DNA of 7,039 nt from Bacteroidales bacterium UBA1751 (GCA_002315995.1 DCHN01000072.1:48303-55341); one strand, 5' to 3'; counted from the stretch's first letter, positions 1 to 5,844 are shown. Program-made: numbers and translations. Notes: generated from the sequence alone by a model not told the origin.

Positions 1-4
1 CCAA

Positions 5-302
5 GCCCAGGTGGTGGAATAGGTAGACACGCGGGACTTAGACAATTTGAGTGCACTGTCCGAAAGGAGAGATGTAGAATGTCGTAAATTCAAGGAAGCC
101 TTAACGGATAATGCCGATGGTAATCTTGAGCCAAGCCTCATTTTTGAGGAAGGTGCAGAGACTAGACACGACACACCTAAAGACTAATAGTCAATGGTGA
201 AGGAATAGTCCAGACCACAAACGAGATGGTGGCGAAAGCCATAGTGGTAAGAAAATCCCGTGGCCAGCAATGGCCGTACGGGTTCGATTCCCGTCCCGGG
301 CA
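5..302 (+). tRNA. tRNA-Leu(UAA), split by a group I intron
   Basis: Class II tRNA gene in two exons, 5-39 and 252-302. The acceptor 5' strand is 5-11 and its 3' strand 295-301. The anticodon stem CGGGA (32-36) pairs with TCCCG (256-260), and the spliced loop CTTAAAA gives anticodon UAA. The long variable arm has the hairpin GGCC/GGCC around 262-275. The T arm is ACGGG TTCGATT CCCGT (278-294). The discriminator base is A302, as leucine tRNAs require, and CCA is not encoded. One oddity is that acceptor position 5 (A9) faces C297, an A-C mismatch. The last 13 bases lie in the 18-bp repeat that bounds the integrated element, so the gene is its attachment site and remains complete after insertion. 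Confidence 0.95.
40..251 (+). ncRNA. Group I intron (cyanobacterial tRNA-Leu/IC3-like) in the anticodon loop
   Basis: This 212-nt intron is inserted after U34 of the anticodon and ends in G251 (omega G). Pairings can be read directly. P1 joins exon ACTT (36-39) to GAGT (49-52), with a U-G pair at the 5' splice site. P3 is TGTCGT 80-85 with ACGACA 168-173. P4 is TCAAG 90-94 with CTTGA 125-129. P6 is CCTCA 136-140 with TGAGG 145-149. P7 is GACTA 160-164 with TAGTC 206-210. P8 is CACC 174-177 with GGTG 196-199. P9 is ACCAC 214-218 with GTGGT 244-248, enclosing a GAAA-capped hairpin (230-241). Conserved core strings such as GAGCCAAGCC and GGTGCAGAGACT match the cyanobacterial tRNA-Leu intron as I remember it. 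There is no homing endonuclease ORF. It is expected to self-splice with a guanosine cofactor. Confidence 0.93.
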
Positions 303-307
303 CTTTT
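290..307 (+). repeat. attL: left copy of the 18-bp attachment core
   Basis: The sequence CCCGTCCCGGGCACTTTT is identical to 6118-6135. It covers the 3' half of the T stem, the acceptor 3' strand, the discriminator base and the start of the T-run. The flanking bases differ (T289 against C6117, G308 against T6136), which fixes the repeat length at 18 bp. Confidence 0.92.
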
Positions 308-312
308 GTTTT

Positions 313-353
313 TGCTATTATATTGAATATCAATGTAATAGCATTTTTCTTTT
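313..353 (+). terminator. Rho-independent terminator downstream of the tRNA, carried by the element
   Basis: A 13-bp stem, 313-325 with 331-343 (one T-G pair), encloses loop AATAT and is followed by TTTTTCTTTT (344-353). It lies just inside the left border, 11 nt after the tRNA, so it is element DNA. It should end the tRNA transcript and keep it out of the element. Confidence 0.85.
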
Positions 354-360
354 GATAAAA

Positions 361-383
361 TTGCCGACTTTTTGCCGACTTAT
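361..383 (+). repeat. Left-end double TTGCCGACTT repeat, probable integrase arm-type site
   Basis: Two tandem copies of TTGCCGACTT lie about 54 bp inside attL. The whole 23-bp block recurs exactly, in the same orientation, at 5962-5984 near attR, and a single TTGCCGACTTAT is at 5874-5885. Paired direct repeats on both sides of a core site are typical arm-type binding sites for the N-terminal domain of tyrosine integrases. This role is inferred. Confidence 0.6.
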
Positions 384-434
384 TGAAATTCTATCAAAAA
401 AAAGCCAACAGACTTTGGGTTCATCTGGTGGCTT

Positions 435-449
435 TACTGAATCAATATG
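435..449 (+). promoter_or_regulatory. Copy 1 of the shared TACTGAATCAATATG motif, with no gene attached
   Basis: The last 14 bases also occur, on the minus strand, directly over the start codons of the integrase (5825-5838) and the 236-aa gene (4094-4107). Here the ATG at 447-449 is followed at once by TAA, so no protein is made. It may be a protein-binding site or the remnant of a gene start. Apart from this motif I see nothing in 384-525. Confidence 0.45.
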
Positions 450-525
450 TAAAGGTCTCTCAACCTCAACACGTCACAAAGATAAAAAAATTATAGAAAC
501 ACAACATCGTTGTTACTTCAATTTA

Positions 526-614
526 TGTTCAATGTTCAATCGTGTGTGTATATGAACACCTTGAACACAATGAACATTTTGAACATACTGAACACCATTG
601 AACACTATTGAACA
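526..614 (+). repeat. Array A: nine TGAACA hexamers, iteron-like
   Basis: Two inverted hexamers (TGTTCA at 526 and 533) are followed by a 13-nt spacer containing GTGTGTATA. Seven direct TGAACA copies then start at 553, 562, 571, 580, 589, 599 and 609. The 9-10-bp spacing places them on nearly the same DNA face, as expected for cooperative protein binding. Array B (4112-4200) has the same nine offsets in the opposite orientation and matches at 75 of 89 positions. Most differences fall in the linkers, and every hexamer keeps TGAAC. Array A lies beyond the primase gene beside other repeats, so it is probably part of the replication origin. Confidence 0.85.
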
Positions 615-662
615 AAACTTATTTCATCATACCATAACAACATTATCCGGGATTGTCTCTAT

Positions 663-696
663 TGCCGTTAAAATACCATTATTTGACGGCATTTTT
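663..696 (+). terminator. Hairpin with T-run, possible plus-strand terminator
   Basis: A 10-bp stem (TGCCGTTAAA, 663-672, with 682-691, one T-G pair) has a 9-nt loop and is followed by TTTTT (692-696). On the plus strand this has terminator form, although no plus-strand gene precedes it. It could end an origin RNA or be a structural part of the origin. Confidence 0.45.
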
Positions 697-750
697 ACCT
701 GCTACATACCTGTTATATACCTGTTATCCATCTGCATTCCCATCTGTTAT
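695..750 (+). repeat. Tandem 11-bp iterons (ATACCTGTTAT)
   Basis: Two perfect adjacent copies of ATACCTGTTAT (706-716 and 717-727) are flanked by degenerate units at 695-705, 728-738 and 740-750. The period of 11 bp is close to one helical turn. The unit is unrelated to the TGAACA hexamer, so a second protein or domain probably binds here. The C-terminal HTH of the ATPase and the separate HTH protein are candidates. Confidence 0.65.
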
Positions 751-784
751 TTATCTCTAAAATAGATGAAAATAGAGAAATGAA

Positions 785-806
785 TGCCGACACTTTCGCA
801 TCGGCA
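785..806 (-). other. GAAA-capped hairpin after the primase gene
   Basis: A 9-bp stem (785-793 with 798-806, two G-T pairs on the minus strand) is closed by a GAAA tetraloop in the minus-strand RNA. It starts 12 nt after the primase stop codon. The following sequence is T-rich but lacks a clean T-run, so it may be a weak terminator, a 3'-end stabiliser or part of the origin. Confidence 0.45.
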
Positions 807-818
807 ATCAAAACCTCT

Positions 819-1814
819 TTACCAGAACAATGGGTCATTTGATGGAAGCCTGTTTCCTTGACTATCAAAAAACCCGTCACCACTTTGCAAGTATTCATCC
901 AATTCAACCGGGAATGGCTTGTCTTTTAAGGCCGTAATTATAACATCCCCAATATCATCACCGGGCTTGTTTGCAGACCACTTCATCACGTCCCACAGAA
1001 TTAAACGCCTACAACATCCACCAATTGCCCCGGCCTTCTGTTTCCATACATCTACCTTGTCATTGTCTGGGATGATAAGAACATCACGCCCCGTCAAACA
1101 TTTACAGATTGATGGGTTGAGGTTTCCACACCCACCCGTTGCAACTCCTGTCGCATCGTTAAAGAATGCCGAAACAAGAATGGCCGTTTTTTCACTCTCC
1201 ACCAACACAACAACGTCACCCGGGACTGACTTAATAAGATGCTCACCGAACAGGCATTGTTTCAAGTTGTAATCCTGTAACTTCAACATTGAATGGACCC
1301 AATTGATTTGGTCATATTCTCCACGAACACGTTTGCCCGTTGTGGCATCGTATTGCATGACCTTGCCTGTCCGAATCATGTTATTTTTGTCAACTTGCCA
1401 GAAGATGACACGTCCATCCTTGGTCCCTCCAATCATATAATTTTTTTTGATAGTGTTCAAACGTTCCTCCGGCAAAAGACCTTTGAGAAATCTAACCAGA
1501 TTCGTATTCCCGGCCATCTGCAATGACCTCAACAAATGGGATGGGTCAATGTAGTTAATGGGTTTATACACAGGTTTAACAGACTTAAAAACGGCATTTT
1601 TCATCGTTTCCTCCCATAGAGTTTTATTGTTTTGCAGAAATACTCTTGGAGGTTGATGAAATCCGCAATTCAACTCTCTGTCACACTTACCAACACTTAA
1701 ATCCAATGGGGTTTCATTGTCATCAACGTACAGGACAAATGTTTTTTGTCCACACTCCGGGCAAATATGCTTACCACGTTTGGCCAGATGATAAACAGGT
1801 CTATTCGTTCCCAT
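819..1814 (-). CDS. DNA primase-like protein (zinc finger plus Toprim)
   Basis: Likely primase that makes primers for replication of the excised element. The chosen start gives 331 aa. An N-terminal zinc-binding segment has C18-x2-C21 and C44-x5-C50. A linker (about 60-185) precedes a Toprim core with the acidic motif VESEKTA (residues 205-211, E206) and the metal-binding D-x-D in IPDND (D250, D252), with a glycine-rich stretch near 223-230. This order matches Bacteroidota Toprim/DUF6371-type primases, as I recall them. The start at 1814 overlaps the end of the ATPase gene by 14 bp. A longer start at 1874 would add 20 residues with no recognised motif and a deeper overlap. It is the last gene of the HTH-ATPase-primase operon. 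No helicase domain is present, so helicase activity must come from its partner. Confidence 0.85.
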   Translation of the reverse strand: MGTNRPVYHLAKRGKHICPECGQKTFVLYVDDNETPLDLSVGKCDRELNCGFHQPPRVFLQNNKTLWEETMKNAVFKSVKPVYKPINYIDPSHLLRSLQMAGNTNLVRFLKGLLPEERLNTIKKNYMIGGTKDGRVIFWQVDKNNMIRTGKVMQYDATTGKRVRGEYDQINWVHSMLKLQDYNLKQCLFGEHLIKSVPGDVVVLVESEKTAILVSAFFNDATGVATGGCGNLNPSICKCLTGRDVLIIPDNDKVDVWKQKAGAIGGCCRRLILWDVMKWSANKPGDDIGDVIITALKDKPFPVELDEYLQSGDGFFDSQGNRLPSNDPLFW

Positions 1815-2841
1815 CGTTGAGGTTTTTGAGTATCCTATTGATGGTTCCCAAAGATTTACCCGTCTGTTCTGCAATCTGTCTTTGGCTCAATCCCTGTTCC
1901 CTCATCTTCTTCACTTTGTCGGACGTCTCCTGTCTCTGTCTCTGCACTTCTTCCTCACCGAACTTTGGCAAATGTTCCCATTCCTCTGCATATCCAACGA
2001 ACTCAAACCGCAAAAAATTATCCGGGTTCTCCTTCGTAATCTTACAGACTGCAACATTTTTGCTATCAAACTTGTGAGCATCATTGCGAGCCTTGAATTG
2101 TATCAAATATCTTAATGATTTATCCCTGTTACTCTCACCAATAGCAAACATAGAATCACAAAAGTTGTTCAATACTTTGGAACCTGCCAAATCATTACGG
2201 GTCAATGGAGCTGACAACCTTCGTTTGGGAGTATGGGCAAGTACTAATATTGACAGACCCATATCGTTTTTCATGGTTTTCAATCGTTTCATTAATGGCG
2301 AAGCATCTTTTGAACTCTCCGTCCCAACGTCATTAAGCCATGTGATATTATCAACAATAATCACATCAGCCTGTGAACTCTCAATAGTATGTTTTAGTTC
2401 TTCAAAAAAATAATCCACATATGAAGTATTGTCCGGCATATCTTCACCAGAAAACATCCCACTAATTATTAATCTATCGTTGAATTGATAAGGATTTTCT
2501 CCATCTTTGTTGCAGTATCGCATCTGAAACTGCTTATTGCTCATCTCAAAATCAAGGTACAGAACCTTATGGGGCAAAGCATCTTTGAGAAACCCGGGGA
2601 TTGCATCCGTCTTACTTATTGAATCAGCTATTTGTGTCGCTAAAATGCTTTTTCCGCAATTAGATTCGCCAAACAAAATACACACTTCACCCTCATACCA
2701 GAACTCATCAAACAACATTGCCGGTATAGGTTCTTTCATCGCTTTATTGACACGTTCATTTGCGGTCTGTGGCCGAAATCCCGTCTGCTTGGTCTTTGGA
2801 GCTTCCATGACCATAGGAGTAAAATCAATGGTATTCTTCAT
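1801..2841 (-). CDS. RepA/DnaB-like AAA ATPase with C-terminal HTH
   Basis: Probable replication ATPase/helicase of the element, 346 aa. It is a RecA-fold protein of the AAA_25/RepA type. Walker A is GESNCGKS (58-65). YLDFEM (95-100) follows the first core strands. Walker B is VIIVDN (160-165) and LAHTPK (201-206) fits the next core strand. After an acidic, charged linker (about 295-312), residues 317-341 form a resolvase-like helix-turn-helix (SQRQIAEQTGKSLGTINRIL). The family often lacks such a domain, so this one may bring the ATPase to iterons. Its ATG overlaps the TGA of the upstream HTH gene by 4 bp, suggesting translational coupling, and its 3' end overlaps the primase start. A RepA-like role is well supported; actual helicase activity and the binding target are inferred. 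Confidence 0.87.
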   Translation of the reverse strand: MKNTIDFTPMVMEAPKTKQTGFRPQTANERVNKAMKEPIPAMLFDEFWYEGEVCILFGESNCGKSILATQIADSISKTDAIPGFLKDALPHKVLYLDFEMSNKQFQMRYCNKDGENPYQFNDRLIISGMFSGEDMPDNTSYVDYFFEELKHTIESSQADVIIVDNITWLNDVGTESSKDASPLMKRLKTMKNDMGLSILVLAHTPKRRLSAPLTRNDLAGSKVLNNFCDSMFAIGESNRDKSLRYLIQFKARNDAHKFDSKNVAVCKITKENPDNFLRFEFVGYAEEWEHLPKFGEEEVQRQRQETSDKVKKMREQGLSQRQIAEQTGKSLGTINRILKNLNDGNE

Positions 2842-3122
2842 AGCTCATCACCCTCCATGATTCGTTCAACATCACTCTGTCGGTACTTGGTTTGACCACC
2901 CACCCGGACCGGGACCAGATAGCCACGCTTTGACCAACGCCATAATGTTGGTTTACTCACTTGCAAACGTTCAACCACCTGTTCCGGGGTCATTAGCCTG
3001 TCAATCTCCTTATTGTTCGCCAAATTGTCCATAACTTCTTTGATGGCCAATTTTGAAGCCTGCTTCGCAACGTTCAGTAAAATTGCGTTAATAGTTGAAT
3101 CTAAATTCAAACATTTTTCCAT
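2838..3122 (-). CDS. Small HTH protein (excisionase/MerR-like, HTH_17 type)
   Basis: DNA-binding protein of 94 aa. Residues 1-40 look helical and may mediate dimerisation. Residues 43-89 are a winged helix-turn-helix of the excisionase/HTH_17 type: MTPEQVVERLQVSKPTLWRW is the HTH, and the wing region has GGQTKYRQSDVERIM. Such proteins act as directionality factors for tyrosine recombinases or as regulators of element replication genes. As first gene of the operon, coupled to the ATPase by a 4-bp overlap, it is more likely to control replication or excision than a housekeeping process. No Shine-Dalgarno sequence is obvious before the ATG, which is common in Bacteroidota. Confidence 0.8.
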   Translation of the reverse strand: MEKCLNLDSTINAILLNVAKQASKLAIKEVMDNLANNKEIDRLMTPEQVVERLQVSKPTLWRWSKRGYLVPVRVGGQTKYRQSDVERIMEGDEL

Positions 3123-3345
3123 ATCTTTGGAAACAAATTGTTATTTACAATCTACCCATGACCACTGAAAGGGATGGCATGGGTTTTTTGCTTGGCACTC
3201 ATTTCAATGGCCGTCATCGCCTTCATCAATGCCGGAATCCATCTGGAATAAATACGATTGCAATTTTAATAGACAAATTGGAGACTTACCAATATAAACA
3301 ATGGACGTCAAGGACCATTCAAAGGTCCGAAAGGTCCGAATTTGA
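3123..3345 (-). promoter_or_regulatory. Leader and promoter region of the HTH-ATPase-primase operon
   Basis: No convincing gene lies here, and the operon promoter must fall in it because a terminator closes the preceding gene. A stem (ACCCATG 3154-3160 with CATGGGT 3178-3184, plus an inner CCA/TGG) is followed by TTTTTT (3184-3189) on the plus strand. It would terminate antisense transcription or act as a dyad operator. GGACC/GGTCC inverted and GGTCCGAAA direct repeats occur at about 3312-3339. I found no exact TAnnTTTG promoter. Confidence 0.4.
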
Positions 3346-3348
3346 GTT

Positions 3349-3380
3349 AATAAAAATAGGATGGCATTAAACCATCCTAT
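3349..3380 (-). terminator. Rho-independent terminator after the 236-aa gene
   Basis: Read on the minus strand, the perfect 9-bp stem ATAGGATGG/CCATCCTAT has a 7-nt loop and is followed by TTTTATT. It starts 5 nt after the stop codon at 3386. It separates this gene from the HTH-ATPase-primase operon. Confidence 0.88.
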
Positions 3381-3385
3381 CATCA

Positions 3386-4096
3386 TCACTTCTTTATATC
3401 ATCCCGGAACCCTTTCATATCACTCCATCGTTTTTTCAAATTTACTGCGGTTTGTAGTTGGCCATTTATACTAAACATTCCATCAACGTTTCTCCATTGC
3501 ATTTTACCCGTATCGCTTGAAATAAATGGCTCTAAAAAATACAATAAATCCTGTTGCTTGGCCCACGTATTTTGCCCCTGTTTCCCTTTCCAGATAAAAG
3601 GTTCTATAATCATACCCTCTTTCACACGTTGTTTATATATATCACTTTCTATAATTCGTTTTTCAAACAACTCCCGTTCACTCAATTCATCATACCCCCC
3701 TTTCGTGTAATAACAAGCAATTGACAAACTCTTGGAGCTTCCTCTAAAAGCGAAAACAAGACGTGCATTAAATTCAGCATCTGGATACAAGTAATCAAGT
3801 TGGTCTTGATAACAAAGAAAAATCCGTTTGGCTACTTCTCTGCATTGTTCCATAGTCTTTTGTATTTCATCAAAACAAAGCCCTGCATGCTCTAATGCAA
3901 CACAAATAACATCATCAAATTGGGATTTTCGCAAAGTGTATTCAACTTTGAACACATCTGTATAGATACATTGCTTTGAATAATCAAACCCAAAACATCT
4001 TGACACCTTATCCGGGTAACAACCGCCTTCAAATACTTTAAATGTTCTATCAACAATATTATCCCGGAACATATTTAAATATTCCACCTTTTCCAT
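3386..4096 (-). CDS. Unknown 236-aa protein under array B
   Basis: I do not recognise this protein. It is soluble-looking, with no signal peptide or membrane segment. Its N-terminal half is rich in Cys and aromatic residues (around 25-75), its middle is charged and helical (about 75-160), and a basic, tryptophan-containing C-terminus follows IWKGKQGQ (168-175). The C-terminal pattern faintly resembles that of RteC-like regulators of Bacteroides elements, but this is too weak to assign. The gene stands alone: array B fills its upstream region, the shared motif ACTGAATCAATATG ends on its start codon, and a strong terminator follows. Its separate transcription unit and repeat-laden upstream region suggest a regulator, copy-control protein or helper-interaction factor. 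The ORF looks intact. Confidence 0.7.
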   Translation of the reverse strand: MEKVEYLNMFRDNIVDRTFKVFEGGCYPDKVSRCFGFDYSKQCIYTDVFKVEYTLRKSQFDDVICVALEHAGLCFDEIQKTMEQCREVAKRIFLCYQDQLDYLYPDAEFNARLVFAFRGSSKSLSIACYYTKGGYDELSERELFEKRIIESDIYKQRVKEGMIIEPFIWKGKQGQNTWAKQQDLLYFLEPFISSDTGKMQWRNVDGMFSINGQLQTAVNLKKRWSDMKGFRDDIKK

Positions 4097-4107
4097 ATTG
4101 ATTCAGT
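4094..4107 (-). promoter_or_regulatory. Copy 2 of the ACTGAATCAATATG motif, at the start of the 236-aa gene
   Basis: On the minus strand the motif runs directly into ATGG at the start codon. It is identical to the integrase leader copy for 15 nt including the next G. It probably serves translation initiation or is a shared operator. Array B begins 4 nt upstream. Confidence 0.5.
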
Positions 4108-4111
4108 ATTA

Positions 4112-4200
4112 TGTTCAATAGTGTTCAACTATGTTCAATGTGTTCATATCGTTCAATCCGTTCAACGTGTTCATATACACACGCAATTGAACATTGAACA
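4112..4200 (-). repeat. Array B: nine TGAACA hexamers, mirror of array A
   Basis: On the minus strand, two inverted hexamers (ending at 4200 and 4193), a spacer with CGTGTGTATA and seven TGAAC-containing hexamers occupy the same offsets as array A (0, 7, 27, 36, 45, 54, 63, 73 and 83). Two hexamers read TGAACG instead of TGAACA. The array fills the space between the 80-aa ORF and the 236-aa gene, so any protein bound here should control that gene's promoter. Confidence 0.85.
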
Positions 4201-4206
4201 CCGGGC

Positions 4207-4449
4207 CTATATCAGTCCGTTGAGGTCCGTTCTATTCAGTCTGTCAACCACACAAGCAACCATCCGTTCCCCCACTATCCTTTGGACGTTATCAAATACC
4301 TCAACATCTTTGTTGAACAAATCATCTCCCATATCTTCTCCATAAAAACACGTCAATGCTTCATAATACCTTTCCTTAAAATCTTCAAACATCTTCATCG
4401 CATAAATGAAACGTGCGGTCTGTGGAGTTGTTTTATATTCCTGTTCCAT
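4207..4449 (-). CDS. Small acidic protein of unknown function
   Basis: An 80-aa ORF that starts 22 nt after the integrase stop codon and is presumably co-transcribed with it. The start at 4449 (MEQEYKTTPQ) is preferred. A start at 4497 would add 16 residues and overlap the integrase gene by 26 bp. The protein is acidic and mostly helical, with no recognisable motif. Position next to an integrase is common for excision or accessory factors, but it lacks the basic HTH typical of excisionases. It ends 6 nt before array B. Confidence 0.55.
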   Translation of the reverse strand: MEQEYKTTPQTARFIYAMKMFEDFKERYYEALTCFYGEDMGDDLFNKDVEVFDNVQRIVGERMVACVVDRLNRTDLNGLI

Positions 4450-4471
4450 GTTAATTATTTTGATATTGTTG

Positions 4472-5827
4472 TTAATCCAGAATCTTAACCAATTCACTCT
4501 TTATATCATCATCAATATGCCTGTATCGTGCAAATGCTTTTGACCCGTTGACGTGTCCTGTAAGACTACCAATCAAATTTGGGTCCTTGACCTTTTTGTA
4601 AATGTTCCCTATGAATGTACGTCTTGCCATGTGGCTTGATGCAACTTCATACAACGGCCTGTGTTCCTCCTGTCTTGTTGTCGGATTCAGTATTGTAACA
4701 AGCCTGTCAATTCCGGCCATCTTCAATATCTTCTTAATGTCAATGTTATACTTCTGGTCCGATATGAATGGGAACAATTTGTCCCCCGGTATGTCATTGT
4801 ATCTCTCAACAATCTCTAATGCCATTGCATTCAATGGAACTCTCAACGTCTCACCCTTCTTGTCGGACGTTTTCTTTGCAATGAACTCAATGAATCCGTT
4901 ATTGATGCTCTGTTTTGTCAATCTTGTAAGGTCCGACACTCTGCAACCTATCAATGTTTGAAAGATGAACACGTCACGTTGTACGGCCAATTCTGGGCGA
5001 TTTGACAAATCATAATTATACACTTGGTCCCTTTCCTCCTTTGTAAGATAGAATGGGGTTCCATATACAGGAGCCATCACCTTATATCCATTGAATGGGG
5101 TTGAGGTTATATAACCTTGTTCTATTGACCAATTGAAAAACGCCCGTAATCTGCACTCTATCTCAATGATTGAATTAAAACCCCTCTTTGATGGGTTCCG
5201 GCTCTCTGGGACTTCCTTCAATATCAATGCAAATCTCTTGAACTCTGCTTTTGACACTTCGTTCTCATCAACATATCTCCACTCCGTTGACAGGTATTCA
5301 ACGAAGCTCCGCAATATATCAGTATTGAAAATGTCAAAGGTCAACGGCTCAATGTTATTCCAGATGGCAAACCTTTGCAGACTTCTTTTAATAGCTGAAA
5401 AATGCAACTTACGGCTCCGGCCTATTGTGGAATACCCAATGTAGTTATCCATCGCATCAAAGATGGTCAACTCCTTGACTTCTGGTTCAGTCAATGACCC
5501 GTCAATGATAGACTGCAACCACCCGGATGGCAATGTCATTTTCCCGGCTCCATACTTCATGAAAGATTCTTGGATTCTCTCTTTAAGGTCCGACAATTGC
5601 GTGTTCTGGCCGTTGAGGTCCGACAATAGTTGTTTGGAATCCTTATCCATGACCCTCAATCTTGGAATCATGTTGCATTCCTTGTCTGCTTTCCAATAGG
5701 ATGGAATAACAAAAATGTTGGTCTTTGCTCTCTGGTCTATCTTACCATGAAAGAAACGGACAAGAACCTCCGTTTTACCAGAAATAGATTCTACCTTTTT
5801 TGATAGAGAAAACTTGATTGTTGCCAT
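4472..5827 (-). CDS. int: Tyrosine recombinase (integrase) of the element
   Basis: Site-specific recombinase of 451 aa, expected to catalyse integration and excision at the tRNA-Leu core. The N-terminal region (about 1-110) is an arm-binding/extended domain of the Bacteroidota type. A SAM-like core-binding domain follows (about 120-240) and then the catalytic domain. Catalytic residues visible are R296 in GCRVSDL, a lysine in AKKTSDKKG (about 318-319), H399-x2-R402 in SSHMARRTF, H425 in LTGHVNGS and the nucleophile Y435 in FARYRHID. All are intact and the length is normal. The gene lies beside attR and reads inward. Its leader has a palindrome, a TTGCCGACTT copy and a TAnnTTTG promoter overlapped upstream by further copies, suggesting self-regulation. 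Confidence 0.95.
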   Translation of the reverse strand: MATIKFSLSKKVESISGKTEVLVRFFHGKIDQRAKTNIFVIPSYWKADKECNMIPRLRVMDKDSKQLLSDLNGQNTQLSDLKERIQESFMKYGAGKMTLPSGWLQSIIDGSLTEPEVKELTIFDAMDNYIGYSTIGRSRKLHFSAIKRSLQRFAIWNNIEPLTFDIFNTDILRSFVEYLSTEWRYVDENEVSKAEFKRFALILKEVPESRNPSKRGFNSIIEIECRLRAFFNWSIEQGYITSTPFNGYKVMAPVYGTPFYLTKEERDQVYNYDLSNRPELAVQRDVFIFQTLIGCRVSDLTRLTKQSINNGFIEFIAKKTSDKKGETLRVPLNAMALEIVERYNDIPGDKLFPFISDQKYNIDIKKILKMAGIDRLVTILNPTTRQEEHRPLYEVASSHMARRTFIGNIYKKVKDPNLIGSLTGHVNGSKAFARYRHIDDDIKSELVKILD

Positions 5828-5838
5828 ATTGATTCAGT
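5825..5838 (-). promoter_or_regulatory. Copy 3 of the ACTGAATCAATATG motif, at the integrase start
   Basis: The motif ends in the integrase ATG and continues with G, exactly as at the 236-aa gene. Two otherwise unrelated genes sharing 15 nt across the start codon suggests common translational or transcriptional control. Confidence 0.5.
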
Positions 5839-5844
5839 TATTTT

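Larger units (their letters stand above)
526..806. other. Candidate replication origin of the element
   Basis: This gene-free stretch follows the 3' end of the primase gene. It contains array A (526-614), an A/T-rich stretch, a hairpin (663-691), tandem 11-bp repeats (695-750) and a second hairpin (785-806). Iterons plus A/T-rich DNA next to a helicase/primase pair is the usual makeup of an iteron origin. No experimental equivalent can be identified from the sequence alone. Confidence 0.5.

Noticed and set aside
226..555. Plus-strand ORF of 109 aa
   Set aside because: It runs through the end of the intron, the tRNA 3' exon, a terminator and array A, so it is not a gene.
526..614. CRISPR array
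   Set aside because: Units are 6 bp with 3-4-bp linkers; there are no spacers of CRISPR length and no cas genes.
713..907. Minus-strand ORF of 64 aa
   Set aside because: It overlaps the primase 3' end in another frame and covers the 11-bp iterons and a hairpin; no protein-like features.
3204..3389. Minus-strand ORF of 61 aa
   Set aside because: It starts inside the terminator of the 236-aa gene and is coded by repeat-rich leader DNA; no recognisable motif.
4112..4200. LexA/SOS operator (GTTC direct repeats as in Alphaproteobacteria)
   Set aside because: Spacing is 9-10 bp over nine units instead of a single GTTC-N7-GTTC pair, and no lexA or SOS gene is nearby.
4928..5620. Repeated GGTCCGACA strings within the integrase gene as regulatory repeats
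   Set aside because: They encode Ser-Asp-Leu tripeptides with the same codons, so protein coding explains them.
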